Source of the DNA: Bacteroidota bacterium
GTDB lineage: Bacteria > Bacteroidota > Bacteroidia > AKYH767-A > OLB10
Assembly: GCA_947453935.1 (NCBI GenBank)
Contig: CANGJU010000014.1
Location: 1 to 33,816 of the forward strand
Direction of reading: 5' to 3'
DNA length: 33,816 bases
A program made the position numbers and the translations under genes. Position 1 is the stretch's first letter. Every line of letters starts with the position of its first letter. Below, piece after piece: positions 26,428 through 33,816 of the stretch. The notes under the pieces were generated by a model. The model worked only from the letters and a program-made list of their open reading frames with translations. It was not told the origin of the DNA and ran no database searches.

Positions 26428-26961
26428 TTAGTTAACTCTTTTTCCTTTGGCCACTTTCTCTGTCTGTTGAATATCTTTTAATGATTTCTTTTTGAAGAGA
26501 AGAACAGCACCACTGCCTGAGTATAAATAGTATTCTTGGTTATTATAGCTGATTTTAAACCTGCCACCATCCTGTACACCAGCTAAACGATAGTAACCAT
26601 TTTTATCTCCTTTACTCATAAAAACAATTCCCTTATTCATTCCATCTTCAAAAGCTACTTTTACTGTTGTTAAATCAACAGTTTCATCAACAGTACCTGG
26701 AGTTTTTGATTTAATGACTACTAACTCGTCATTCTTGCTTGTCTTAATGATCAGCTTTCCATCTTCTACGGCTTTGTCCACTTCTGTTGGTGTTCCATTT
26801 TTCAATGTCACTTCATCAGAAATATAAAACTGCAATTTAGATAATTCCTGATTGGTCAATTTGTATTTTTCTCTGACTGCTTGCGTGAACGGAATTTTAG
26901 GAGAGCATGATGCAAGCAATACAACTGCTAATAATCCTAATTGAGCTTTGATGTTTTTCAT
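26428..26961 (-). CDS. Small putative lipoprotein of unknown function
   Basis: A 177-residue protein with a lipoprotein signal peptide: MKNIKAQLGLLAVVLLASC ends in a lipobox (LASC), with Cys19 the likely lipid-anchored residue, so it is expected in the periplasmic or outer membrane leaflet. The mature part begins SPKIPFTQAVREKYKL and contains LQFYISDEVTLKNG, then a beta-rich region ending NNQEYYLYSGSGAVLLFKKK. No catalytic residues or named domain are recognised. It is transcribed alone, with a shared terminator downstream and tRNA-Leu upstream on the same strand. Confidence 0.75.
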   Translation of the reverse strand: MKNIKAQLGLLAVVLLASCSPKIPFTQAVREKYKLTNQELSKLQFYISDEVTLKNGTPTEVDKAVEDGKLIIKTSKNDELVVIKSKTPGTVDETVDLTTVKVAFEDGMNKGIVFMSKGDKNGYYRLAGVQDGGRFKISYNNQEYYLYSGSGAVLLFKKKSLKDIQQTEKVAKGKRVN

Positions 26962-27036
26962 AGTGCTATTTTTTAAAGTCGCGCGCCGTTGGCAAATATT
27001 ATTCCAAAGAATAGATTAAAAATTTGATGATGTTAA

Positions 27037-27121
27037 TGGTGACCAGAACGAGATTCGAACTCGTACGCCTCGCAGCGCCACCCCCTCAAAGTGGTGCGTC
27101 TACCAATTTCGCCACCTGGCC
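27037..27121 (-). tRNA. tRNA-Leu (anticodon GAG), CCA encoded
   Basis: On the minus strand an 85-nt class II tRNA folds: acceptor GGCCAGG with TCTGGTC (two G-U pairs), D-stem GCG/CGC with GGTAGA in the loop, anticodon stem CCACT/GGTGG around loop TTGAGGG (anticodon GAG), a long variable arm CGCTGCGAGGCG, and T-arm ACGAG-TTCGAAT-CTCGT. The discriminator A is followed by an encoded CCA. Confidence 0.96.
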
Positions 27122-27141
27122 ATTAACTTTCTTAGGGACTG

Positions 27142-27172
27142 CAAATATATTGAGTTTGCAGGTACCACAAAA
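27142..27172 (-). promoter_or_regulatory. Promoter of tRNA-Leu (TTTTG-N18-TATATTTG)
   Basis: On the minus strand TTTTG (-33) is separated by 18 nt from TATATTTG (-7), and the tRNA 5' end follows 20 nt later, leaving a short 5' leader for RNase P. It fits the Bacteroidota consensus and fills the gap after the T9SS cargo gene. Confidence 0.65.
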
Positions 27173-27179
27173 TGTTCTT

Positions 27180-28280
27180 TTACTTTTTCAACCAATTCAA
27201 GGAAGCTGTTCCTAATTCTCCTCGAACATTAATTGTGTAATACCCTGAAGCCATTTCATTTAATTCATCCAATGCAATTCTTCCCTCAACTGAATTTTTT
27301 GTAATGTTCTTCAATAAGGTTCCATTAATGGCATAAACCCCTATTTCACATTGTCCGTTTTTTAAATTACTCAACTCAATTGTTACCGTACCACCGCTAG
27401 ATGGATTAGGGAATATACGGGCATCAATTGGCTGAGGATTATTAGCCAGACCAACAGTTAAATCACGATAAATATCTCTGTAACGTATCGAGGTAACCGT
27501 TTCATTTTGTCCGTTTACATTTACGTTAATTTGAAGGACTGGTATTTCACCATTTGTAGTAAGCCACTTATACTCTCGTGTTTTTGTTCTTGGAAATGAA
27601 AATCCAAATCCGAAATTGCTGATAAAAACAGAATCACTACCAGTCAATTCAGATACAACGCGCAAAGCATTAAATGTCCCAAAAGGAGTAATCACCGTTC
27701 CCCATCCATCAACATGATTTACACGATGCTGCTGTCCTTCTGCATATCCTTGACTAGGTATATTGATAGAATAATCAGAGTCGCTAGAATCTACATCCCC
27801 ATAATTGCAAGGGAAATTATAGATGATATCTTTATTCCCGTAAGGAACAGGAGTTGATACTCCCGAGATATTAGCTCCAAAGCCTATTTGCTTATAACTG
27901 GAAGTAGAGTTATAATAAAAATTGTAAACATCAGTAATTGGCACCATACCACCAGCAGCCGATAAATCTACACCGCGAGCAGCAATATTTGCTCTATTCG
28001 TATTAAATGGAAAGTTGGCAAAATAAATTGAATAGATTGCGCCTGTAGATGTCACCGATAAAAACGAATCTACATCCTGACTAGTAGGTACAAGTCCGCT
28101 ATAATCCCATAATGCATTTACTCCATTAGTTGAAAGACTTGTATTAGCAGGAGCAAAATTTGTCAAACTAACTCGTATTGTATCACCACCAGCTGCGAAA
28201 TCGCCTGTCCCAATAGATATCTGACTAAATGAATAAACCGAAGAGGTTAAGAATAAAACAAGCGTAATTATTTTTTTCAT
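27180..28280 (-). CDS. T9SS cargo protein with type A C-terminal sorting domain
   Basis: A 366-residue exported protein of unknown function. It has a signal peptide (MKKIITLVLFLTSSVYSFSQ), a beta-rich central region without recognised catalytic motif, and from about residue 290 a type A sorting domain: IFPNPSSGGTVTIELSN, CEIGVYAINGTLLKN, MASGYYTINVRGE and a final lysine pair. This domain directs secretion through the type IX system and cell-surface attachment. I take the ATG at 28280 as start; an in-frame TTG 18 nt upstream lies inside the probable -7 box and is unlikely. The tRNA-Leu promoter lies just downstream. Confidence 0.88.
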   Translation of the reverse strand: MKKIITLVLFLTSSVYSFSQISIGTGDFAAGGDTIRVSLTNFAPANTSLSTNGVNALWDYSGLVPTSQDVDSFLSVTSTGAIYSIYFANFPFNTNRANIAARGVDLSAAGGMVPITDVYNFYYNSTSSYKQIGFGANISGVSTPVPYGNKDIIYNFPCNYGDVDSSDSDYSINIPSQGYAEGQQHRVNHVDGWGTVITPFGTFNALRVVSELTGSDSVFISNFGFGFSFPRTKTREYKWLTTNGEIPVLQINVNVNGQNETVTSIRYRDIYRDLTVGLANNPQPIDARIFPNPSSGGTVTIELSNLKNGQCEIGVYAINGTLLKNITKNSVEGRIALDELNEMASGYYTINVRGELGTASLNWLKK

Positions 28281-28295
28281 GTGTGAAAGTTTTCT

Positions 28296-28303
28296 CAAAT
28301 ATA
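28296..28303 (-). promoter_or_regulatory. Bacteroidota -7 box (TATATTTG) of the T9SS cargo gene
   Basis: On the minus strand TATATTTG matches TAnnTTTG and lies 15 nt upstream of the ATG at 28280, right after the terminator of the preceding gene. It covers the TTG that would be the longer start, which argues for the ATG. No well-placed -33 TTG is seen. Confidence 0.5.
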
Positions 28304-28315
28304 AAAAACAATAAA

Positions 28316-28337
28316 AAAGGAGGGTCGCCCCTCCTTT
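28316..28337 (-). terminator. Rho-independent terminator after the peroxiredoxin gene
   Basis: A perfect 9-bp GC-rich stem (AAAGGAGGG / CCCTCCTTT) with a 4-nt loop lies 21 nt past the peroxiredoxin stop. On the minus strand it is followed by TTTTATTGTTTTTT. It separates the peroxiredoxin transcript from the T9SS cargo gene. Confidence 0.85.
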
Positions 28338-28358
28338 ACATTTATAGAATTATTTTTT

Positions 28359-28826
28359 TTAAAGTGCCTCAATAGCTTTTGCGATTGCCTCAAAATTAGG
28401 AATATCACCAGCGCTTTCTAATACTTCTGCATATTGAATAACGCCATCTTTATCAGCTAAAAATGCCGAACGACGAGCTGTACCTTTCATTCCTAATACA
28501 AAATCATCGTATTGTGATCCGAATGAAGCACATACTGTTTTATTATAATCAGATGCAAGCGTAAAATTAAGTCCTTGCTCCTCTTTATACTTTGCCAATG
28601 TAAATAGCGTATCTGTTGAAACACCAATTACATGTACCGAAGCATTGTTGTAACGAGCAATGTCGTCTCTAACTGAACAAAGCTCTTTTGTACATACGCC
28701 AGTAAAGGCTGCTGGAAAAAACAAAAACAAAGTTGCTTTTCCGCTGATTGTTTCATTCGTGATTTCCTGTTTGTCGGAATCAAACATTTTGAATTCCGGT
28801 AATTTTGATCCTACTGTTAATTGCAT
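28359..28826 (-). CDS. Peroxiredoxin (AhpC/TSA superfamily, AhpE/BCP-like)
   Basis: A 155-residue thioredoxin-fold peroxidase that reduces hydroperoxides. The peroxidatic site is FFPAAFTGVCTKELC: the first Cys sits in the usual P-x-x-F-T-x-x-C context, and a second Cys five residues later could be resolving. VHVIGVSTDTLFTLAKYKEE and GTARRSAFLADKDGVIQYAE (with the conserved Arg) are also present. It is cytoplasmic, with no signal peptide. The electron donor is unknown; bacillithiol systems are possible since bshA is in the window. It follows mazG by 49 nt and ends at a strong terminator. Confidence 0.92.
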   Translation of the reverse strand: MQLTVGSKLPEFKMFDSDKQEITNETISGKATLFLFFPAAFTGVCTKELCSVRDDIARYNNASVHVIGVSTDTLFTLAKYKEEQGLNFTLASDYNKTVCASFGSQYDDFVLGMKGTARRSAFLADKDGVIQYAEVLESAGDIPNFEAIAKAIEAL

Positions 28827-28875
28827 TTTATTTATAATTTTTGATTTGGTTTAAATGATTGATAAGTCAACAAAA

Positions 28876-29655
28876 CTAAAGACCCTTTTGTTTTGCCTCA
28901 TTCCAGAATACGTCCATCTCATCCAACGACAAATGATCAAAAGAAAGGCTGTTTTCTTTGATCTTCTCCTCCATGAATTGAAATCGTCGAATGAACTTTT
29001 TATTGGTTCGTTCTAATGCTTCTTCTGGATTTATATTTTTAAATCGAGCGTAATTGACAAGTGCAAATAATAAATCACCAAACTCGTCTTCCGCCTTTGT
29101 TTGCTCACCGTTCTCTACCTCAATTTTAAATTCTCGCAATTCTTCTTCTACTTTTTCAAATACCTGCTCTTCTTTTTCCCAATCGAAACCAACGGCACGA
29201 GCTTTTTCCTGAATACGCATCGACTTTATCAATGCAGGCAAGGATGTTGGAACACCTCCTAAAACAGATTTATTGCCTTCTTTTAATTTTAACTTCTCCC
29301 AATTCTGACTAACTTCTGCTGCATCTTGCACTTTAACATCGCCATAAATATGTGGGTGACGATGAATTAATTTTTCACAAATACCATTCAGCACATCTGC
29401 AATATCAAACTCGTTGGTTTCAGAAGCGATTTTCGCATAAAAGACCATATGCAAGATTATATCCCCTAATTCCTTTCTAACTTCCTGAACATCATTCTCC
29501 ATAATGGCGTCTGTCAGCTCGTAAACTTCTTCAATTGTCAAATGGCGAAGGGTCTGCATTGTCTGTTTCTTATCCCACGGGCACTGCGATCGGAGGTCAT
29601 CCATTATAGTTAACAACCTTTCAAAAGCCGCTTTTTTATCTTCCATTGTATGCAT
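28876..29655 (-). CDS. mazG: Nucleoside triphosphate pyrophosphohydrolase MazG
   Basis: A protein of about 260 residues with the tandem MazG layout. The N-terminal copy has CPWDKKQTMQTLRHLTIEEV, the E-x-x-E metal site in EEVYELTDAI, and RKELGDIILHMVFYAKIA. The C-terminal copy has FDWEKEEQVFEKVEEELREF and AEDEFGDLLFALVNYARF. It hydrolyses NTPs or dNTPs to monophosphates plus pyrophosphate. The frame is open up to an ATG at 29703, but the -7 box TACCTTTG at 29660-29667 lies inside that extension, so the ATG at 29655 (4 nt after the box) or 29646 (best by family alignment) is the likely start. Confidence 0.93.
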   Translation of the reverse strand: MHTMEDKKAAFERLLTIMDDLRSQCPWDKKQTMQTLRHLTIEEVYELTDAIMENDVQEVRKELGDIILHMVFYAKIASETNEFDIADVLNGICEKLIHRHPHIYGDVKVQDAAEVSQNWEKLKLKEGNKSVLGGVPTSLPALIKSMRIQEKARAVGFDWEKEEQVFEKVEEELREFKIEVENGEQTKAEDEFGDLLFALVNYARFKNINPEEALERTNKKFIRRFQFMEEKIKENSLSFDHLSLDEMDVFWNEAKQKGL

Positions 29656-29659
29656 CGGG

Positions 29660-29667
29660 CAAAGGTA
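29660..29667 (-). promoter_or_regulatory. Bacteroidota -7 box (TACCTTTG) of mazG
   Basis: On the minus strand TACCTTTG is followed by CCCG and an ATG (29655), and by a second in-frame ATG 9 nt later (29646). It rules against the ATG at 29703 as start. No clear -33 TTG is seen. Confidence 0.5.
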
Positions 29668-29706
29668 ATAATTAACTGAATAGTTGTAATTTCGTTTGCT
29701 CATTCC

Positions 29707-30783
29707 ATGAAACGATTTTTATTTTTTTTATTACTCATTGTTGTACCCTTTTGCAGCTTTGGCCAATCTATTAAAAACTGGTCGACTACTGCAAAACTAG
29801 GAGACGGATTTATTGTAGCCCATCGTCCGTCGGTGGTTCATATTTTACAAGATCATTGCCGTAGTATTGAGTTAGATTTTACCAAATCAACTATAAGGAG
29901 AGGTGAATGGGAAGAGCTTTATAATTTTCCAGAGATTGGTTTTGGATACCAGTATTTCAATTTGGGAAATCCACAAGAGCTAGGCACAGCGCAAGGTTTA
30001 TTTGGACTAATTAAATTCAAACTATTCAATCATAAAGCAAGCTACTTTAAAACACATTTAGGATTAGGCGTAGGCTATGTATCCAAAGTGTTTAACACTA
30101 CTGATAACTACAAAAATCTTTTGGTCGGCTCTAAGATCAACGCCACCATCACAACAGGAATTGAATATCAAGTCAAACTAAGCAAGAAAACAGAATTTAC
30201 TAGTGGCATTAATCTGACTCATTACAGTAACGGTGGAAGTAATGTTCCGAATATGGGGATTAATCTTGCTATGCTCAACATGGGTATAGTCTATCACCTT
30301 AGCGATATCCAACCAATTGTAAAAGACACAATAAAAACTGAAAGGTCAAAAGCTGTTGAAATTCTTTTAGCTGGAGGAATCAAGCAAATATACCCTCCTA
30401 ATAGTCCCAAGTACGGAGTAGGAATTTTAACAGCTGATTATCTATGGCCCTTGAAAAAGAAATCAGTTTTTACGCTAGGCACAGATGTATTTATTGATGG
30501 CTCACATCGGAAATTTTTATCGCAAGATTCAATAATTACTGATGGTATTGATGGATTTATGAGAGCTGGAATTCATGTTGGCTACGGATTAAAAGTAGGT
30601 CCTTGTACTGGCATTTTACAGACTGGCTATTACTTATACAATCCCTTTGATATTGACGTACGTATTTACTCTACGCTATCGTTCAGATATCATTTGGATG
30701 ATCATTGGTTTGTATGTTTTAATTTAAAATCGCATTATGCGCGAGCAGACTATTTTCAATATGGAATTGGGTATCATTTATAG
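29707..30783 (+). CDS. Outer-membrane acyloxyacyl hydrolase / PagL-like lipid A deacylase
   Basis: A 358-residue protein with a signal peptide (about 1-20, cut near CSFGQ) and two stretches of beta-barrel type. The first, to about residue 200, matches PagL: the catalytic H172-Y-S174-N-G motif in INLTHYSNGG sits in the same context as the PagL His/Ser pair, preceded by GLGVGYVSKVFN. PagL removes the 3-O-acyl chain from lipid A in the outer membrane. The C-terminal 150 residues continue as barrel strands beyond the short PagL length, as is usual in Bacteroidota homologues. It is divergent from mazG, and its end overlaps the next gene. Confidence 0.82.
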   Translation: MKRFLFFLLLIVVPFCSFGQSIKNWSTTAKLGDGFIVAHRPSVVHILQDHCRSIELDFTKSTIRRGEWEELYNFPEIGFGYQYFNLGNPQELGTAQGLFGLIKFKLFNHKASYFKTHLGLGVGYVSKVFNTTDNYKNLLVGSKINATITTGIEYQVKLSKKTEFTSGINLTHYSNGGSNVPNMGINLAMLNMGIVYHLSDIQPIVKDTIKTERSKAVEILLAGGIKQIYPPNSPKYGVGILTADYLWPLKKKSVFTLGTDVFIDGSHRKFLSQDSIITDGIDGFMRAGIHVGYGLKVGPCTGILQTGYYLYNPFDIDVRIYSTLSFRYHLDDHWFVCFNLKSHYARADYFQYGIGYHL

Positions 30784-31510
30784 TAAACGATTGTTATTAT
30801 TACTGCTTGTTGTATTATCATTAACAAGCTGTGAGAAAATTTGCGATTGTGCTAAAAGCACAGGTGAAATCACATCTGAATTCAGAACAACAGGAAACAT
30901 TCAGCAGATAGAACTTAATAATAACATAGATCTTGTCATTCACATCGACTCTACTCCTAAATTAAAAATCACAGCTGGGAAAAATTTGATATCAGAAATA
31001 ACAACCGACAACAATAACGGTGTTTTAAATATCAAGAATAAAAACAACTGCAATTGGGTAAGAGATTTTAATACAAGTATCATTGTAGAAGTTTGGACGC
31101 CATCTTTAAATTACCTTATTGCAAACGATGCAACAGGCGATATTTATTTTGTAGATAGTTTAGATTGCAATGGATTTTATTTTGACAGCTTCAGCAGTAC
31201 AGGTCAATTTCATTTTAAACTTAAAGGAACAGAGGCTCACTTAAATATCAATACAGGACCCGCAGATATTAAAGCGACTGGCGATGTAAACAACTTTTAT
31301 TTGTACGGTGCAGGATATGGCAGGTTAGATTGTGTAAATTTGCACTCCAATTATGTTTATGTTACAAACAAAGGTACCAACAATTGTTATATTAACGCTC
31401 AACAATTAATCGAAGCAAGCATATATGGAGCTGGAAATATTTATTACAAAGGAAGTCCAGCATTGATAGTTAAAAAGGAATTTGGAAAAGGAAAATTAAT
31501 CTCATTATAG
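30761..31510 (+). CDS. GIN-domain (DUF2807) lipoprotein
   Basis: A protein of about 249 residues with a lipoprotein signal: KRLLLLLLVVLSLTSCEKIC ends in the lipobox LTSC. The mature part is a GIN/DUF2807 beta-helix: FRTTGNIQQIELNNNIDLVI, then a DGxLxI-like NNGVLNIKNKNNCNW, and repeated short strands with GAGYGRLDC and IYGAGNIYYKG. These domains are common on Bacteroidota surfaces but have no proven activity. The ATG at 30761 is preferred to an in-frame ATG at 30737, because the shorter form gives a normal signal peptide. It overlaps the PagL-like gene by 23 nt and lies 4 nt before the ABC-F gene. Confidence 0.85.
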   Translation: MELGIIYSKRLLLLLLVVLSLTSCEKICDCAKSTGEITSEFRTTGNIQQIELNNNIDLVIHIDSTPKLKITAGKNLISEITTDNNNGVLNIKNKNNCNWVRDFNTSIIVEVWTPSLNYLIANDATGDIYFVDSLDCNGFYFDSFSSTGQFHFKLKGTEAHLNINTGPADIKATGDVNNFYLYGAGYGRLDCVNLHSNYVYVTNKGTNNCYINAQQLIEASIYGAGNIYYKGSPALIVKKEFGKGKLISL

Positions 31511-31514
31511 CAAA

Positions 31515-33434
31515 GTGTTAGTACTTCAAAATATTTTATTCGAATTTGGTTCACGCGTTTTATACAGCGATTTAAATTGGCATATTAAACCCAATGAAAA
31601 GATTGGACTTATCGGAGCAAACGGAACAGGTAAATCAACCCTATTACGTGTCATCAGTGGTGAATACAGTCCTTCAGGTGGGACTATCTCAAAAAGAAAT
31701 GATCTTATTCTTGGCTTTTTGAATCAGGATTTGTTAAGTTACCTATCAGAAAAATCAATTTTAGATGTTGCGATGGAAGCGTTTGAAAGAGCAAACGAAT
31801 TGCATCTTGAAATTGAAGAATGTTTGAAGGAACTAGAACACGATTACTCCGACTCCCTACTCGACCGCTTACATAAAGCACAAGTTGAATATGAAAATTT
31901 AGATGGCTACTCGCTGCAACATAAAGCTGAATCAATTTTAGAAGGATTAGGATTTTCTACAGCTGATTTATCAAGACCTTTAAAAGAGTTTTCAGGAGGA
32001 TGGAGAATGCGTGTGATGTTGGCGAAAACATTATTGAGAAAGCCCAACTTATTATTACTCGATGAGCCTACCAATCACCTCGACTTACCCTCTATACAAT
32101 GGCTCGAAGAATATTTAAAACAATATGAAGGTACAGTAGTAATTGTATCCCATGATCGCTATTTTCTGGATAAGATTGTTAATCGCATTGTAGAAATCGA
32201 GCATCAGAAAATAACTATTTACACAGGTGATTATACTAATTACCTTGAAGAAAAAGCCGAGAGACAAGAACTTCAAGCTAATCAGTTTAAAAACCAAGAA
32301 AAATACATTAAAGAACAAGAGCGATTTATCGAACGATTTAAAGCCAAAGCATCAAAAGCTAGTGCAGCTCAATCAAGAATGAAAGCCCTTGAAAAACTAG
32401 AAAGAGTTGAAGCTGTTGAAGGACCTGCTGCTGCTATCAGAGTCCGTTTTGCGGTAGATAAAAATCCAGGTAGAGTTCTGCAAAAACTCGAAATTGAAGA
32501 TAAACGCTATGGAAACCAAGTTATATTTCATCATGCACAAGCAGAAGTAACACGCGGAGATAAAATCGCATTTGTTGGTGCTAACGGAAAAGGGAAGTCA
32601 ACTTTGCTAAGAATGTTGTTTGGCTCCGAACAATTTGAAGGTAAATCAGAGCCAGGACATAACGTAGTGACTTCTTTTTATGCACAGCATCAATTAGAAT
32701 CGCTTAATAAAGAATCGTCTGCACTAGAGGAATTACAGATATTCGCTCCAGAAGAATCAGATACTTATTTAAGATCGTTATTAGGAGCATTCTTATTAAA
32801 GGGAGATGAAGTATTTAAGAAAATCAAAGTACTATCAGGAGGAGAAAGAGCACGAGTTGCATTGGCAAAAACAATTCTTGCAAAAGCTAATTTTTTATTG
32901 CTTGATGAGCCTACCAATCACCTTGACATGCAAAGTGTAAATGTATTGGTGGATGTACTTAACCGTTATGAAGGCTCCTACGTAGTAGTATCCCACGATC
33001 GTTACTTCCTATCTCGTATAGCAAATAAAATCTGGTATATCGAAGATCATTTACTGAAAGAATACCCAGGCTCCTATGTTGAATTTGATCAATACCTTGA
33101 ATTAAGAAAGGCAAAGGAAAAAGAAAACGAGAAGATTAAAAATGCTGCAAGCAAAGTTGAAAAAAAAGAAATTAAAGTAGAGCAACCTGCGGCAACATCC
33201 AACAAAAAAGAAAAACAGAAACTCGAACAAAAAGCTAAAAAAATTGAAGAGCAAATTACTTCTTTAAAACAAAAAATCGAGGAACTGAATTTACAAATGA
33301 GTCAACCCGATGTTTTAAAGAATGTTAATTCAGTTAAAGAATTACAAGGTAAAACAGGTCAAGTTGAGTACGAAATAAAATCATTAACAACTGAATGGGA
33401 ATCTATTTACGAGCAACTACTTTCAGAAGATTAA
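31515..33434 (+). CDS. ABC-F family ATPase with Uup-type C-terminal coiled coil
   Basis: A 639-residue soluble protein with two ABC nucleotide-binding domains and no membrane segment. Domain 1: Walker A GANGTGKST, signature FSGGWRMR, Walker B LLLLDEPTNHLD. Domain 2: GANGKGKST, LSGGERAR, LLLDEPTNHLD. The linker between them is a charged helical hairpin (about 240-300, ERFIERFKAKASKASAAQSR), typical of ABC-F proteins that act on ribosomes. The C-terminal 100 residues form a Lys/Glu-rich coiled coil as in Uup. The start is GTG, 4 nt after the upstream stop. Whether it serves translation rescue or antibiotic protection cannot be told. Confidence 0.92.
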   Translation: MLVLQNILFEFGSRVLYSDLNWHIKPNEKIGLIGANGTGKSTLLRVISGEYSPSGGTISKRNDLILGFLNQDLLSYLSEKSILDVAMEAFERANELHLEIEECLKELEHDYSDSLLDRLHKAQVEYENLDGYSLQHKAESILEGLGFSTADLSRPLKEFSGGWRMRVMLAKTLLRKPNLLLLDEPTNHLDLPSIQWLEEYLKQYEGTVVIVSHDRYFLDKIVNRIVEIEHQKITIYTGDYTNYLEEKAERQELQANQFKNQEKYIKEQERFIERFKAKASKASAAQSRMKALEKLERVEAVEGPAAAIRVRFAVDKNPGRVLQKLEIEDKRYGNQVIFHHAQAEVTRGDKIAFVGANGKGKSTLLRMLFGSEQFEGKSEPGHNVVTSFYAQHQLESLNKESSALEELQIFAPEESDTYLRSLLGAFLLKGDEVFKKIKVLSGGERARVALAKTILAKANFLLLDEPTNHLDMQSVNVLVDVLNRYEGSYVVVSHDRYFLSRIANKIWYIEDHLLKEYPGSYVEFDQYLELRKAKEKENEKIKNAASKVEKKEIKVEQPAATSNKKEKQKLEQKAKKIEEQITSLKQKIEELNLQMSQPDVLKNVNSVKELQGKTGQVEYEIKSLTTEWESIYEQLLSED

Positions 33435-33816
33435 ATTCATTTCTGTTTTTAGTTTTTCTACTTTGCAAAACATCGTTTGCACAAGTGGTAAATGCAGATT
33501 CTTTATTGTTTGAGAATAAAATTTTTGATGAATCCTTCAAGACCATCATCTTTTCAAAACTAAATAACAATTTAAGCGAAGCCGTATTAGCATTAAACTC
33601 GACAGAAAAATTAAAACTTCAGTTTGATGATTTAAGTGATGAAGCCAAAGATTTGAGCTTCACCTTTATTCATTACAATCGTGATGGACAAAAAAGTATA
33701 CTTACAGAAAGCGATTACATCAATGGATTCAACTTCGATCATATTGCAAATTACAGAAACTCTTTTAATACTAATCAAAACTATTTTCACTACGAACTAA
33801 CTTTTCCGAATGAAAA
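33395..33816 (+). CDS. T9SS Plug protein (DUF5103), 3' end cut off by window edge
   Basis: An open frame runs to the window edge from the ATG at 33395, which lies 40 nt inside the end of the ABC-F gene in another frame. It encodes MGIYLRATTFRRLNSFLFLV followed by FLLCKTSFAQ, a good signal peptide. The mature start matches the DUF5103 N-terminal domain: YKTVIF-like SFKTIIFSKLN, LSEAVLALNS, LKLQFDDLSDEAKDLSF, YINGFNFDHIANYRNSFNTN and YFHYELTFPNE. DUF5103 proteins plug the SprA translocon of the type IX secretion system on the periplasmic side. The match is by pattern to the family; about 140 residues are visible of the several hundred expected. Confidence 0.8.
   Translation, partial: MGIYLRATTFRRLNSFLFLVFLLCKTSFAQVVNADSLLFENKIFDESFKTIIFSKLNNNLSEAVLALNSTEKLKLQFDDLSDEAKDLSFTFIHYNRDGQKSILTESDYINGFNFDHIANYRNSFNTNQNYFHYELTFPNE

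Noticed and set aside
27024-27215. Plus-strand 63-residue open frame over the tRNA gene
   Set aside because: It is antisense to tRNA-Leu and its promoter and has no protein-like features.
28281-28298. TTG start for the T9SS cargo gene
   Set aside because: The TTG lies within the TATATTTG -7 box; the ATG at 28280 begins a normal signal peptide.
29656-29703. Longer mazG N-terminus from the ATG at 29703
   Set aside because: It adds 16 residues of no family similarity and overlies the TACCTTTG -7 box, leaving only 3 nt to the divergent gene.

Overview
The window is a stretch of chromosome from a low-GC member of the Bacteroidota. The evidence is: a TonB-dependent receptor with an N-terminal carboxypeptidase-regulatory domain; type IX secretion (T9SS) parts (a cargo protein with a C-terminal sorting domain and, at the right edge, the start of a Plug/DUF5103 gene); a moxR-bat operon; bacillithiol synthase BshA; a BT_3928-type protein; GIN/DUF2807 and DUF1599 proteins; and promoters of the TAnnTTTG (-7) type instead of the sigma-70 -10 box. 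Order or family cannot be fixed from this sequence alone. I see no insertion sequence, prophage, CRISPR array, rRNA or integron, and no gene-free stretch over 300 bases. Most of the content is core housekeeping and envelope genes, packed with short gaps or overlaps.

Layout: (1) 1-3397, + strand: the tail of a carboxypeptidase-regulatory-domain protein, a TonB-dependent receptor, and an SUI1/eIF1-like factor. (2) 3398-9992, - strand: dapD, a NYN-domain protein with a zinc ribbon, a large secreted GH3 plus serine-hydrolase fusion, bshA, and an unknown secreted protein overlapping bshA. (3) 10056-11558, + strand: ruvX, def, aroK, read from a promoter divergent from dapD. (4) 11559-17142, - strand: moxR, DUF58, a BatD/DUF4381-like membrane protein, batA, batB and a TPR protein with long glutamine runs (batC). 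(5) 17247-19975, - strand: DUF1599, a BT_3928-type MauE/thioredoxin-like fusion, and a lone OppB-type permease. (6) 20027-26390, + strand: folP, a Cas4-like nuclease-fold protein, an LtaS-type membrane sulfatase, then kdsC, a UbiA-family prenyltransferase, maf and an EamA transporter, closed by a bidirectional terminator. (7) 26428-29655, - strand: a lipoprotein, tRNA-Leu(GAG), a T9SS cargo protein, a peroxiredoxin and mazG. (8) 29707-33816, + strand: a PagL-like lipid A deacylase, a GIN-domain lipoprotein, an ABC-F ATPase and the truncated T9SS Plug gene.

Common themes are envelope biogenesis and stress (bat operon, lipid A deacylase, KDO phosphatase, LtaS-like enzyme, GH3 fusion, T9SS parts) and redox defence (bacillithiol, peroxiredoxin, CxxC fusion). 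No complete new system is obvious. The observations most worth testing are: the -7 box TAnnTTTG placed exactly 4 nt before the start codon of four genes, which predicts leaderless mRNAs; a bat operon without a full-length batD but with a hybrid BatD/DUF4381-like protein and a pure 14-codon CAA repeat in batC; a secreted bifunctional GH3/serine-hydrolase enzyme with a TTG start; a stand-alone Cas4-like nuclease in the folP operon; and an unknown secreted protein overlapping bshA.
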